From positions 34,337 to 98,336 of the forward strand of contig NZ_LIQH01000037.1 of the NCBI RefSeq assembly GCF_001418085.1: 64,000 nucleotides of DNA, written 5' to 3'. The notes beneath the pieces are model-generated. The model was not told where the DNA came from, searched no databases, and saw only the letters and a program-made list of their open reading frames with translations. The stretch is from Lacinutrix algicola (GTDB taxonomy: Bacteria; Bacteroidota; Bacteroidia; Flavobacteriales; Flavobacteriaceae). Below are positions 48,867-55,379 of the stretch, in pieces (position 1 is the first letter of the stretch; the number at the start of each line of letters is the position of its first letter). The translations under genes and the position numbers were made by a program.

Positions 48867-49778
48867 ATGCTAAACGTAAAAAACCTTTCATTTTCTTACA
48901 AAAAAACACCCGTTTTAAAAGACCTTTCTTTTAATGTAAAGCCTGGAGAGTATCTTGCAGTAATAGGAGAAAGTGGCTGTGGAAAAAGCACACTTTTAAA
49001 AGTACTTCGTGGAGAATATGATTTAAATAACGGAACCGTATTTTGGAAAAAAGAAGAAATTCTAGGTCCAAAACACAATCTTGTTATTGGCTACGATTTC
49101 ATGAAATATGTTGCTCAAGAATTTGAACTAGAACCTTATATTTCGGTAGCAGAAAATATTGGTCAGCATCTTTCAAACTTTTATAAAGAAGAAAAAAAGG
49201 AACGTACCGCAGAGCTTCTTGAAGTTGTAGAACTCACAAATTTAGCATCAACAAAAGTGAAATTATTAAGCGGCGGACAAAAACAGCGAGTTGCCTTAGC
49301 AAGAGCTTTAGCAAATGCACCTAAGATACTCTTATTAGACGAACCATTTAGCCACATCGACAACTTTAAAAAACAATCGTTACGTCGTAATATTTTTAAG
49401 TATTTAAAAGATAAGAATATCACCTGTATTGTTGCTTCTCACGACAAAGAAGATGTTTTAGGTTTTGCAGACCAAATGATGGTGTTAAACGACAATAAAA
49501 TTGAAGCTTACAATACACCAGAGCAATTATACAACACACCAGAAACACCTTTAATTGCTTCGTTTTTTGGTGAGTTTAATGTTATAAATGATACAATTGT
49601 TTACGCACATCAATTAAAAATAGTTGAAAAATCAGACTTAAAAGCCATTGTAAAAAACAGCTATTTTAAAGGCAATCATTATTTAATTGAAGCGGATCTT
49701 GATGGGAATAAAGTCTTTTTTGAGAATAGTAAAACGCTTAAAAAAGAAACCACTATCTTCTTAGAAATACCTTTATAA
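48867..49778 (+). CDS. Orphan ABC transporter ATP-binding protein with TOBE-like tail
   Basis: The start is the ATG at 48867 (M-L-N-V-K-N-L-S), giving 303 residues; the frame open upstream lacks an ATG. Walker A G-E-S-G-C-G-K-S near 33-40, signature L-S-G-G-Q-K-Q-R near 134, Walker B L-L-L-D-E-P-F. The last 70 residues look like a TOBE domain, as in iron, polyamine or molybdate importers (FbpC/PotA type). No permease or binding protein is beside it, so the substrate is open. Confidence 0.88.
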   Translation: MLNVKNLSFSYKKTPVLKDLSFNVKPGEYLAVIGESGCGKSTLLKVLRGEYDLNNGTVFWKKEEILGPKHNLVIGYDFMKYVAQEFELEPYISVAENIGQHLSNFYKEEKKERTAELLEVVELTNLASTKVKLLSGGQKQRVALARALANAPKILLLDEPFSHIDNFKKQSLRRNIFKYLKDKNITCIVASHDKEDVLGFADQMMVLNDNKIEAYNTPEQLYNTPETPLIASFFGEFNVINDTIVYAHQLKIVEKSDLKAIVKNSYFKGNHYLIEADLDGNKVFFENSKTLKKETTIFLEIPL

Positions 49779-51494
49779 ATCTTCACGTTCCGCATACTCC
49801 AACCCGTTAGGCAACTCAATAGAAGAAAACTCTAAATGCAAAACACGACGCCTTTTTTGAACCGTGGTTTTAGACGAAGCATGTAATAACAATGGTTTTA
49901 ATAATTGCACACCACCTGCTGCTATTTCACTTACAAAAGGAATAGAATTAGTGCTAATTAACTGTATTTCATCGTCAGATAAGCGTTTGTTATGCGAACC
50001 TGCAATCACCTTTAAAGCACCGTTTTTACTTGTAGTATCATCTAAGTGAATACGCATAGAAAAAGTGTTTTTAGAAATCGCTTCTGGAGGACAAACACTT
50101 AACACTCCTTTTTTACTAGTCCAAGATACAAAGCCTTCTACATCCTTTTTTTCTAATACATTTATTGGCACGTCTTGATGCCAAGTTACATACCAATTAT
50201 CACTTGGTGATTTATCAAAATATATCGCTTTCGTTAAAAAAGCATCTTTATCTATAGCCTTTATCAGTTTTTTAAAATTCTTATTAATAAGGATTTCTTT
50301 TAATTCCGGCATCTTTTTAAGCACTTCTCTCATACCAAAAGCTTGCTCGTTATTCTGCTTTATATAATTATCAAACCTTGCCTTCAATTTTCTTATATCG
50401 CGCTTAGTATATACATGATTTAATAAACCGAAACCTTTGTACTCCAATCGTTTTGCAATCGTACGTAAATTTTTATCATTAATCTCTGTTTCGTAAGCGT
50501 CTACAGCATCATATAATCGCTCTTTTATCTGACGTTTTAAACGCTCTGGAGTAATAACTTTTATACCTTCACCTAAACCAAGAATTTCTTTTTCTAATTC
50601 AAAATTAAGTTGCACATCTAAAGAAATAGTAACACCATAATTATCTCTTCCCACTTCCTTTTGCGAATGATGAAAAGGCTTCGTTAACACATAAGGTGCT
50701 TGTTTATGGTTTATATATAATAAAACGTGTTCTGTTTCTAATTGCGGACTAACAGAAACACCAATAGCATCTTTATAATAGGTTTCCGAATTAAATTCAG
50801 GATCATACACAAAAGGTTTTTCACTCTTTTCAATAGCAATAATTCTATCTAAAGCTAAATTCATTAAGCCTTCATTTTTTTGTCTTTTCCCAATAATAAA
50901 CCACCTGTTTCTAAATTCTTTTAACAAGTATGGGTAATAAGTAAATGTGTTTTCTTGTCTCGCTTTAAACGACTGATACGTAATTTCAATGGCTTGTTTA
51001 TTTAAAATGAATTGATACAAAACATCCAAAAATTTTAATCCTTTTAAGTTTTCGTTTTTCTCGAAATCTATTAATGGTTTTTCTTGTGTTTTTTGAGTGT
51101 GAACATGATCTTCCAGTTTTTGAACCATACTACCTAATTCTTCAAAATGCGAAAAACCTTGAAATTGTTTTAAAAACGAAACAGCCTCAGATAATTTCGT
51201 TAAATCCTGATTAGAAATTGGACTGTTTGTAATACTATAATCATCTTCTTCGTATTTATAAAATTTTCTATTGTAAACTACAATTGGCGCATTATAACCT
51301 AATTTATCGCTACGCATCATTTGTAAATCTAATTGTACGGTACGTTTACTAACATCTACATCTTTACCTTCATATTCGTAAAGTGCATCGGAAACTGCTT
51401 CAATTAAATCGTTAAGTGTCCATTCTCTAAACTTATTCTGAAGACATTTATCTATGGTTTTGTATCGAATTAATGCGTTTTTATTGACTGCCAT
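49773..51494 (-). CDS. WYL-domain regulator fused to a PhyH-like 2OG/Fe(II) dioxygenase domain
   Basis: Residues 1-80 are an HTH of the WYL-regulator type (R-T-V-Q-L-D-L-Q-M-M). A WYL domain follows at about 165-235 with Y-P-Y-L-L-K-E-F-R-N-R-W-F-I-I-G in place of the W-Y-L core, then a WYL C-terminal extension to about 335. From about 345 to 573 comes a phytanoyl-CoA-dioxygenase-like domain: H-Q-D at 439-441, G-A-L-K-V-I-A-G-S-H at 492-501, distal His538 in L-L-H-A-S, and a following Arg cluster, so iron and 2-oxoglutarate binding look intact. WYL proteins commonly regulate defence and RNA-repair loci. It is divergent from the PrfH unit, and the shared 25-bp motif stands in its promoter. Confidence 0.85.
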   Translation of the reverse strand: MAVNKNALIRYKTIDKCLQNKFREWTLNDLIEAVSDALYEYEGKDVDVSKRTVQLDLQMMRSDKLGYNAPIVVYNRKFYKYEEDDYSITNSPISNQDLTKLSEAVSFLKQFQGFSHFEELGSMVQKLEDHVHTQKTQEKPLIDFEKNENLKGLKFLDVLYQFILNKQAIEITYQSFKARQENTFTYYPYLLKEFRNRWFIIGKRQKNEGLMNLALDRIIAIEKSEKPFVYDPEFNSETYYKDAIGVSVSPQLETEHVLLYINHKQAPYVLTKPFHHSQKEVGRDNYGVTISLDVQLNFELEKEILGLGEGIKVITPERLKRQIKERLYDAVDAYETEINDKNLRTIAKRLEYKGFGLLNHVYTKRDIRKLKARFDNYIKQNNEQAFGMREVLKKMPELKEILINKNFKKLIKAIDKDAFLTKAIYFDKSPSDNWYVTWHQDVPINVLEKKDVEGFVSWTSKKGVLSVCPPEAISKNTFSMRIHLDDTTSKNGALKVIAGSHNKRLSDDEIQLISTNSIPFVSEIAAGGVQLLKPLLLHASSKTTVQKRRRVLHLEFSSIELPNGLEYAEREDL

Positions 51495-51530
51495 TTTACC
51501 TGTTTTTAAGCTAAATAAAAGTATACAATT

Positions 51531-51555
51531 ACTACCCGTTATTAATGCGTAATTG
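51531..51555. promoter_or_regulatory. Shared operator-like motif, site 1 (regulator promoter)
   Basis: ACTAC-C-C, nine bases, then GCGTA and A-T: the same 25-position pattern as sites before the tRNA array and rtcB. It is centred 49 bases upstream of the regulator's ATG, inside the larger inverted repeat CAATTAC...GTAATTG (51529-51535 and 51550-51556 region). Probably an autoregulatory site. Confidence 0.55.
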
Positions 51556-51758
51556 AAATTAATTAAAGAAATTTCACCAAATTAATAGTTTTCTCTTGCT
51601 TTTTTCAAAAAAATATAATACTTCGTATTATGCAAGCTGATTTTCAAGGAAATAAAAAATAAATTTTGAAAAGTCGAAAATAAAGTTAAATATTTGCACT
51701 CAGGAAATAGTAATTCCTAAACAAAACAAAAAATCAATTATTAACTAAACAAGAAGCT
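51556..51758. other. Intergenic leader region of the PrfH unit
   Basis: This 200-base stretch is very A+T-rich. It contains TAATAC-TTC-GTATTA (51617-51631), a perfect short palindrome, and ATATTTG at 51690-51696, the same box that follows the shared operator at two other sites. No gene is visible. A promoter for the rightward unit near 51690 is likely. Confidence 0.45.
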
Positions 51759-51836
51759 ATGTATTTATTCATATCAAATCAAAATCGTCCTAAAGGTATT
51801 CTGCCTTTTATGGTGCTTCGTGAGTATTTTAGTTAA
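51759..51836 (+). CDS. Possible 25-residue leader peptide
   Basis: ATG at 51759, 25 codons, reading MYLFISNQNRPKGILPFMVL then R-E-Y-F-S and a stop. A strong terminator follows 22 bases later, so a short separate transcript would be made unless read-through occurs. There is no run of a single amino-acid codon. It may be a leader of an attenuator-like device or just a chance frame; no homologue is known to me. Confidence 0.35.
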   Translation: MYLFISNQNRPKGILPFMVLREYFS

Positions 51837-51858
51837 TACAATCTTTCATAAATAAATG

Positions 51859-51897
51859 AAAAACCCGAAGCAACTTAAAAACTGTTTCGGGTTTTTT
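51859..51897 (+). terminator. Terminator after the 25-codon frame
   Basis: AAAAACCCGAA (51859-51869) pairs with TTCGGGTTTTT (51886-51896) across a 16-base loop, followed by T. It stands 216 bases ahead of the next long gene, so it could attenuate the PrfH unit. Confidence 0.85.
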
Positions 51898-52112
51898 GTT
51901 TTCAGTCATTAGCAAGCCTGCTAAGAAAACTCCAAAACAGTAGTAAACACAACTAGAATATCATTTTTAATCGTAATCGACACGTTTAAAAATGCATTTT
52001 CAAAAAAAGAATTTAAAATGAAACACACACAATTTACCTAGACATTGATTCCTAATTCATAATAATTATTGGAATCATTTAAAACAGACAAAAACAATGA
52101 TAAAAATGTCTA
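51898..52112. other. Gene-free stretch before the PrfH unit
   Basis: I see no coding frame of note and no strong hairpin here. It is A+T-rich and has several weak A-tract patches. Confidence 0.5.
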
Positions 52113-52802
52113 ATGAAACCAGTAAATATAAAAGAAGAACGACAAAAAGAAGTCCGTCGTTTAAAAAATAGGCAATGGGAAATTTGGAAATTACAACGTG
52201 ACTTAGGTTATATCGAATTAATAAAACCGATACGTCACGGTTGGTATAAAGAAATTATTATAACAGAAAAAGTTGAGCGCTATAAAAACAAAGCTGCTAT
52301 TCTAGAAATTTATAATGAAATCGAAAAGTATTATTGGGGAAGAACTAAAGAAGAAGCCGAAAACAAATGGTTAAATCAAACGTCAAAACACCTTATATAC
52401 AAAGAGTTTCCAACGCTAAGCAAAAAGCAATTTAATAAACTAAGCTATAAAGCACAATGCATGTGCACATCGTTTCAATATAGAAATGAAGCTAAAAAAT
52501 TGAAGCTTCGATTTTATATACGCATACCAAAAGGCGCTTATAAAATTAAACATACCAGAGCTTACATAACGCATAGAAAACGTATTGACCCAGAATTAAT
52601 TAAGGAAGATGATTTCATCAATTCTCAACTTAATAAAAAAGGATATTACAACATTACAGAAGCTATGAATCCTTGGAAATACAAATGGGATTATGTAGAC
52701 GGTAAACAAGAAAAATTACAAATAAGAAAACATCTAAAAGCGCTAAAAAAGTATGCGATTAAGGATGTAATTAACGACAATATATCATGGGAAAACCATT
52801 AA
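52113..52802 (+). CDS. Basic protein of unknown function, coupled to prfH
   Basis: 229 residues, very rich in Lys, Arg, Tyr and Trp and strongly basic, which suggests nucleic-acid or ribosome binding. Features include R-H-G-W-Y-K-E near 41-47, a CxC (C-M-C) near 126-128, and F-Y-I-R-I-P-K-G-A-Y near 144-153. No signal peptide and no membrane segment. It overlaps prfH by 16 bases, so the two are translationally coupled and probably act together. Not recognised as any characterised family. Confidence 0.75.
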   Translation: MKPVNIKEERQKEVRRLKNRQWEIWKLQRDLGYIELIKPIRHGWYKEIIITEKVERYKNKAAILEIYNEIEKYYWGRTKEEAENKWLNQTSKHLIYKEFPTLSKKQFNKLSYKAQCMCTSFQYRNEAKKLKLRFYIRIPKGAYKIKHTRAYITHRKRIDPELIKEDDFINSQLNKKGYYNITEAMNPWKYKWDYVDGKQEKLQIRKHLKALKKYAIKDVINDNISWENH

Positions 52803-53497
52803 TAAATACTAAAATAATACAAATAACCTCAGGTCGAGGTCCAGCAGAATGTTGTTGGGTTGTCGCTCAAATTCTAAAACGTTTTTTAGAAGCTGCAAGT
52901 AACAAAGGCATAGAGTATAAAATATTACATCGAGAAAAAGGTATTGAAAACAGAACATTACAATCGGTATCAATTCAATTAAAATCAGAAAACCTGAGTC
53001 GATTTTTAAGTCAATGGACAGGAACAATACAATGGATTGGAACCTCAACTTTTAGACCTCAAAACAAGCGTAAAAACTGGTTTATCGGCTTGTACGAAAT
53101 AAGAAAATGTGAACAGTTTCAAATTCTAGAAAGAGACATCACCTATCAAGCCACACGAAGTTCTGGACCTGGAGGACAACATGTAAACAAAGTAAGCTCA
53201 GCTATTAGAGCGACGCATTTACCAACAAAAACACAAGTATTGGTTATGGATAGTCGCTCGCAACATCAAAACAAAAAAATAGCAAGAGCGCGCTTACAAG
53301 AAAAAGTAGTAGAGCTACAATTAGAAGCCTTACAATCTGGCATAAAAGACCAATGGAAAAACCACTTAACATTACAACGTGGCAATCCAGTACAAGTTTT
53401 TAAAGGTTCAGATTTTAAGAAAAACAGAATTGTAAAACATTACAAAAAACAACGTTGCGCATTAAAAAACGAATTGCGCGAACAATTAAATAATTAA
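52787..53497 (+). CDS. prfH: Peptide-chain-release-factor-like rescue factor PrfH
   Basis: The 236 residues match the PrfH family: Q-I-T-S-G-R-G-P-A-E-C-C near 12-23, G-T-I-Q-W-I near 79-84, R-K-N-W-F-I-G near 95-101, and the catalytic G-P-G-G-Q-H-V-N-K (GGQ at 129-131). It lacks the codon-recognition domain of RF1/RF2. PrfH is known from work with RtcB2 to release peptides from ribosomes whose 16S decoding centre has been cut, so that the ligase can mend the rRNA. Here rtcB lies 3.3 kb downstream in the same island. Confidence 0.93.
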   Translation: MGKPLINTKIIQITSGRGPAECCWVVAQILKRFLEAASNKGIEYKILHREKGIENRTLQSVSIQLKSENLSRFLSQWTGTIQWIGTSTFRPQNKRKNWFIGLYEIRKCEQFQILERDITYQATRSSGPGGQHVNKVSSAIRATHLPTKTQVLVMDSRSQHQNKKIARARLQEKVVELQLEALQSGIKDQWKNHLTLQRGNPVQVFKGSDFKKNRIVKHYKKQRCALKNELREQLNN

Positions 53498-53500
53498 AAA

Positions 53501-54043
53501 ATGATCACGAATTTGTTAAACAATTACGTGCTTAAAGCCATAGATGCTTATCCATACGAACTAGAAGAAACTGTAGAAAATCTAAATTATGCCTTGTCCT
53601 ACGAAAGCGAAAATGTTTACGCTTTGTATTTAATGGGACGTTTACAAGCCGAACAATTTGGTGATTACCAAAAGGCAAAACAGTATTACGCTGAAGCTTT
53701 GGCTAATAAAATGGATTTTATAAAAGTGTACAAACACTACATTTTGGTTTTAATATGGAATGAAGATTTCGAAGAAGCTCAAAAATTAATAGACTTTGCC
53801 TTTACCGTAAAAGGTTTAGGCAAAAGTCAGGTTTGGGTATTACAAGGACAACTATTTGAAACTAAACAAGCACACAAAAAAAGCTTAAAGGCATTAAAAA
53901 CAGCAAAACAATTTGCTTACAACAATGATTATACAAGTTTTATAAATTCTGAAATATCTAGAATAAAAAACAAGGTAAAATCAAACAAAAAGAAAATGGC
54001 TAACAGTAAAACGAAGAAAAAAAGAAAGAAAAACAAAAAATAA
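53501..54043 (+). CDS. TPR-like protein with lysine-rich tail
   Basis: 180 residues: about three tetratricopeptide-like helical hairpins (residues 20-140, e.g. A-L-Y-L-M-G-R-L-Q-A-E-Q-F-G-D-Y-Q-K-A), ending in a highly basic tail from about 150 (K-S-N-K-K-K-M-A-N-S-K-T-K-K-K-R). The tail suggests RNA or ribosome association. It begins 3 bases after prfH, so it is in the same operon. The operator of the tRNA array begins 4 bases after its stop. Confidence 0.78.
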   Translation: MITNLLNNYVLKAIDAYPYELEETVENLNYALSYESENVYALYLMGRLQAEQFGDYQKAKQYYAEALANKMDFIKVYKHYILVLIWNEDFEEAQKLIDFAFTVKGLGKSQVWVLQGQLFETKQAHKKSLKALKTAKQFAYNNDYTSFINSEISRIKNKVKSNKKKMANSKTKKKRKKNKK

Positions 54044-54047
54044 ATTA

Positions 54048-54085
54048 ACTACGCAAAAATATTGCGCAATAGTGCAGAATATTTG
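54048..54085 (+). promoter_or_regulatory. Shared operator-like motif, site 2, with ATATTTG box (tRNA array promoter)
   Basis: ACTACGCAAAAA starts at 54048; the half-sites TACGC (54050-54054) and GCGCA (54064-54068) are 9 bases apart; ATATTTG is at 54079-54085, 31 bases from the motif start. The rtcB site has the identical first 12 bases and identical 31-base spacing. Transcription would start near 54092 and read into the tRNA array. Confidence 0.65.
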
Positions 54086-54101
54086 CAAAGTAATTAATAA
54101 G

Positions 54102-54162
54102 AAGTCTTTTTGGAATCAGACTTTAAATGTAGTACTCCACCAGATAATGAAGCTGGTGGAGT
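54102..54162 (+). other. Two hairpins in the leader of the tRNA array
   Basis: AAGTCT (54102-54107) / AGACTT (54118-54123) and the strong 10-bp ACTCCACCAG (54134-54143) / CTGGTGGAGT (54153-54162). The second is terminator-like but lacks a long T run. They precede the first tRNA by 30 bases and may be processing or regulatory structures. Confidence 0.5.
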
Positions 54163-54192
54163 TTAATAAAAGTTCTTTTAAATAATAAATAT

Positions 54193-54265
54193 CTGGGAAT
54201 AGAACGATTGGTAGTTTACTCGCTTTGGAAGCGAGAGGTTGTAGGTTCGAGTCCTGCTTCTCAGA
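54193..54265 (+). tRNA. tRNA-Pro-like (UGG)
   Basis: Complete cloverleaf: acceptor CTGGGAA (54193-54199) / TTCTCAG (54258-54264) with one G-U pair; T-A at positions 8-9; D-arm GAAC/GTTT with GG in the loop; anticodon stem CTCGC/GCGAG with loop TTTGGAA, anticodon TGG at 54226-54228; T-arm GTAGG/CCTGC around TTCGAGT; A discriminator. C1-G72 is as expected for Pro. CCA is not encoded. The D-stem is unusual for a housekeeping tRNA, so a specialised role is possible. Confidence 0.75.
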
Positions 54266-54271
54266 CAAAAA

Positions 54272-54472
54272 ACCTCTTTAGCTCAAAAGGAAGAGCTGCG
54301 GAAAAAGATTTACGTAACCGTGGAGTGATAGGATAATGTGGTTGGTGGCACACTCACCAATGACTAGATTTTGCAGAAGCACCGAAATAAACAAGATTTA
54401 AAGTAGGGAAGCGCATTTAGAGTCTATCTGTTCACTATTGTGAAAGTACCAGTTCGAATCTGGTAAGAGGTA
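54272..54472 (+). ncRNA. Split tRNA-like sequence with a long insertion
   Basis: The 5' part has acceptor ACCTCTT (54272-54278), T-A, and D-arm GCTC/GAGC (54281-54296). The 3' part has T-arm ACCAG-TTCGAAT-CTGGT (54448-54464) and acceptor AAGAGGT (54465-54471), a perfect 7-bp match with the 5' strand, then A discriminator. Between D-arm and T-arm are 151 bases instead of about 22. No proper anticodon loop is seen: GCGG/CCGT encloses 16 bases, and a separate TTGGTG/CACCAA hairpin lies in the insertion. Far too short for a group I intron. It may be a tRNA-like non-coding RNA, comparable in idea to YrlA. Confidence 0.55.
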
Positions 54473-54482
54473 CAAATAAAAT

Positions 54483-54567
54483 GGAAATATTGAGCAATTG
54501 GCTGGCTCCCGAGATTGTAAATCTCGTTTCTTAACAGAACATGTAGGTTCGAGTCCTACTATTTCCA
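54483..54567 (+). tRNA. tRNA-Tyr-like (GUA)
   Basis: Complete class II cloverleaf: acceptor GGAAATA (54483-54489) / TATTTCC (54560-54566); D-arm GAGC/GCTC; anticodon stem CGAGA/TCTCG with loop TTGTAAA, anticodon GTA at 54517-54519; long variable arm with TTCT/AGAA; T-arm GTAGG/CCTAC around TTCGAGT; A discriminator. CCA not encoded. Its acceptor is very A+T-rich compared with normal tRNA-Tyr, so it looks specialised. Confidence 0.8.
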
Positions 54568-54577
54568 CATCAAGCGA

Positions 54578-54725
54578 GTCTTGTTAAGTGTTTCGGAATA
54601 GCACTATTGCATAAATCCTTGCCAATTGGCATGAGGTTTTTATGTTCAACTTGACTTGAAGGTTTGACTGTTATCCAAAAAATGGTCTCACTCTATTAAC
54701 ACAGGTTCGAATCCTGTCTTCATTA
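54578..54725 (+). ncRNA. Degenerate tRNA-like segment
   Basis: Seen are a D-arm-like AGTG/CACT with GG in its loop (54587-54605), an extended hairpin CATAAA...TTTATG with inner TGCC-AATT-GGCA (54610-54644), and a perfect T-arm ACAGG-TTCGAAT-CCTGT (54701-54717) followed by CTTCATT-A. No convincing 5' acceptor strand or anticodon arm is found. It may be a decayed tRNA or a tRNA-like RNA with a replaced anticodon arm. Confidence 0.4.
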
Positions 54726-54733
54726 ATTTGAAG

Positions 54734-54789
54734 TAGCTAAGTCCGGTAAAGCAGTAGAACAAGTGTAGGTTCGAATCCTACCTAGATCA
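54734..54789 (+). ncRNA. Minimal tRNA-like segment without anticodon arm
   Basis: A D-arm-like part (T-A-GCT...AGC with GG in the loop, 54734-54752) is joined by about 12 bases to a perfect T-arm GTAGG-TTCGAAT-CCTAC (54765-54781) and 3' acceptor-like CTAGATC-A (54782-54789). There is no room for an anticodon arm. Its acceptor strand pairs 7/7 (one G-U) with the strand that begins the next unit, not with anything upstream. Confidence 0.4.
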
Positions 54790-54792
54790 AAA

Positions 54793-54860
54793 GGTCTAGT
54801 GGCGAAATTGGTAGACGCGCTGTATTTAGGTTACAGTTTGAAATGGACTCAAAATCCATC
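54793..54860 (+). tRNA. tRNA-Leu-like (UAG), possibly permuted
   Basis: GGTCTAG-TG, D-arm GCG/CGC with loop AAATTGGTAGA, and anticodon stem CTGTA/TACAG with loop TTTAGGT (anticodon TAG at 54827-54829) are clear tRNA-Leu features. Downstream is a T-arm-like ATGGA/TCCAT, but the loop is CTCAAAA, the variable arm is only 6 bases where Leu needs a long one, and the 3' strand CTTTAGA matches the acceptor poorly. The upstream CTAGATC (54782-54788) matches it fully. Confidence 0.55.
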
Positions 54861-55379
54861 TTTAGAAAAAGAAGGTTAACTTTTAAAAAAGACCACCAAG
54901 TGAGTCGCACTTAAATCGGCAAAAACAAAGTGAAAGCGAACGCGCTTAAACAACTTGTTGTTAAATACTTTTAAGTCTAAACAACCTGTTGTTAAAGCAG
55001 TCCAGAAAACACCTTGAGATAAAGTAGTATTAAAAGCCGTTTTATGTTTCCTTTTTAAGGGTTTATTTATTACAAAATATGTGAATGCACATTAAAAACT
55101 AATAAATCATCAATAGAAACGATCTATAAAACACTTTAAAATCGCTTGTATTTCCGTAGTCAGAAAGATGATTTTCTTTCGCTTTGTTTTACTAAGAATA
55201 GTCATTCTCTAAGGAAGAGAAATCTATTATAAATGTTTAATCGTTCTGAAATAAAAAAACAGCATCAGAACTAAAAAATTAGAAATCATAAATCATCCAT
55301 AACTAACAGTTAGCAGCTTGGTTTATAACACAAAATGGATGCACCATTTGACAATTAAAAAACAATAAAAACAAATCAA
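54861..55379. other. Structured gene-free stretch between tRNA-like array and slipin
   Basis: No gene is seen in these 519 bases. Several hairpins occur: AAGTG/CACTT (54898-54912), AGCG/CGCT (54935-54946 region), two tandem palindromes (next entry) and TTCTCT/AAGAGAA (near 55206-55221). It reads like an untranslated, folded RNA continuing from the tRNA array into the slipin mRNA. Confidence 0.45.
54947..54996 (+). repeat. Two tandem near-identical palindromes
   Basis: TAAACAAC-TT-GTTGTTAAA (54947-54965) and TAAACAAC-CT-GTTGTTAAA (54978-54996) are two copies of a 19-base palindrome, 31 bases apart start to start, sharing AACAAC/GTTGTT arms. They could be paired protein-binding sites or RNA hairpins in the slipin leader. 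Confidence 0.5.

Noticed and set aside
54060..54086. Sigma-54 promoter before the tRNA array (as for rtcBA in enterobacteria)
   Set aside because: There is no GG-N10-GC pair at the right distance, the rtcB site lacks the GC, and no RtcR-type activator is in the window.
54298..54447. Group I intron in the split tRNA-like sequence
   Set aside because: About 130 extra bases is too short for a group I intron core, and I cannot find the conserved core pairings. Described as an insertion only.
54193..54860. Integration site of a mobile element at the tRNA array
   Set aside because: No integrase, no flanking direct repeats and no phage genes are seen within the window.
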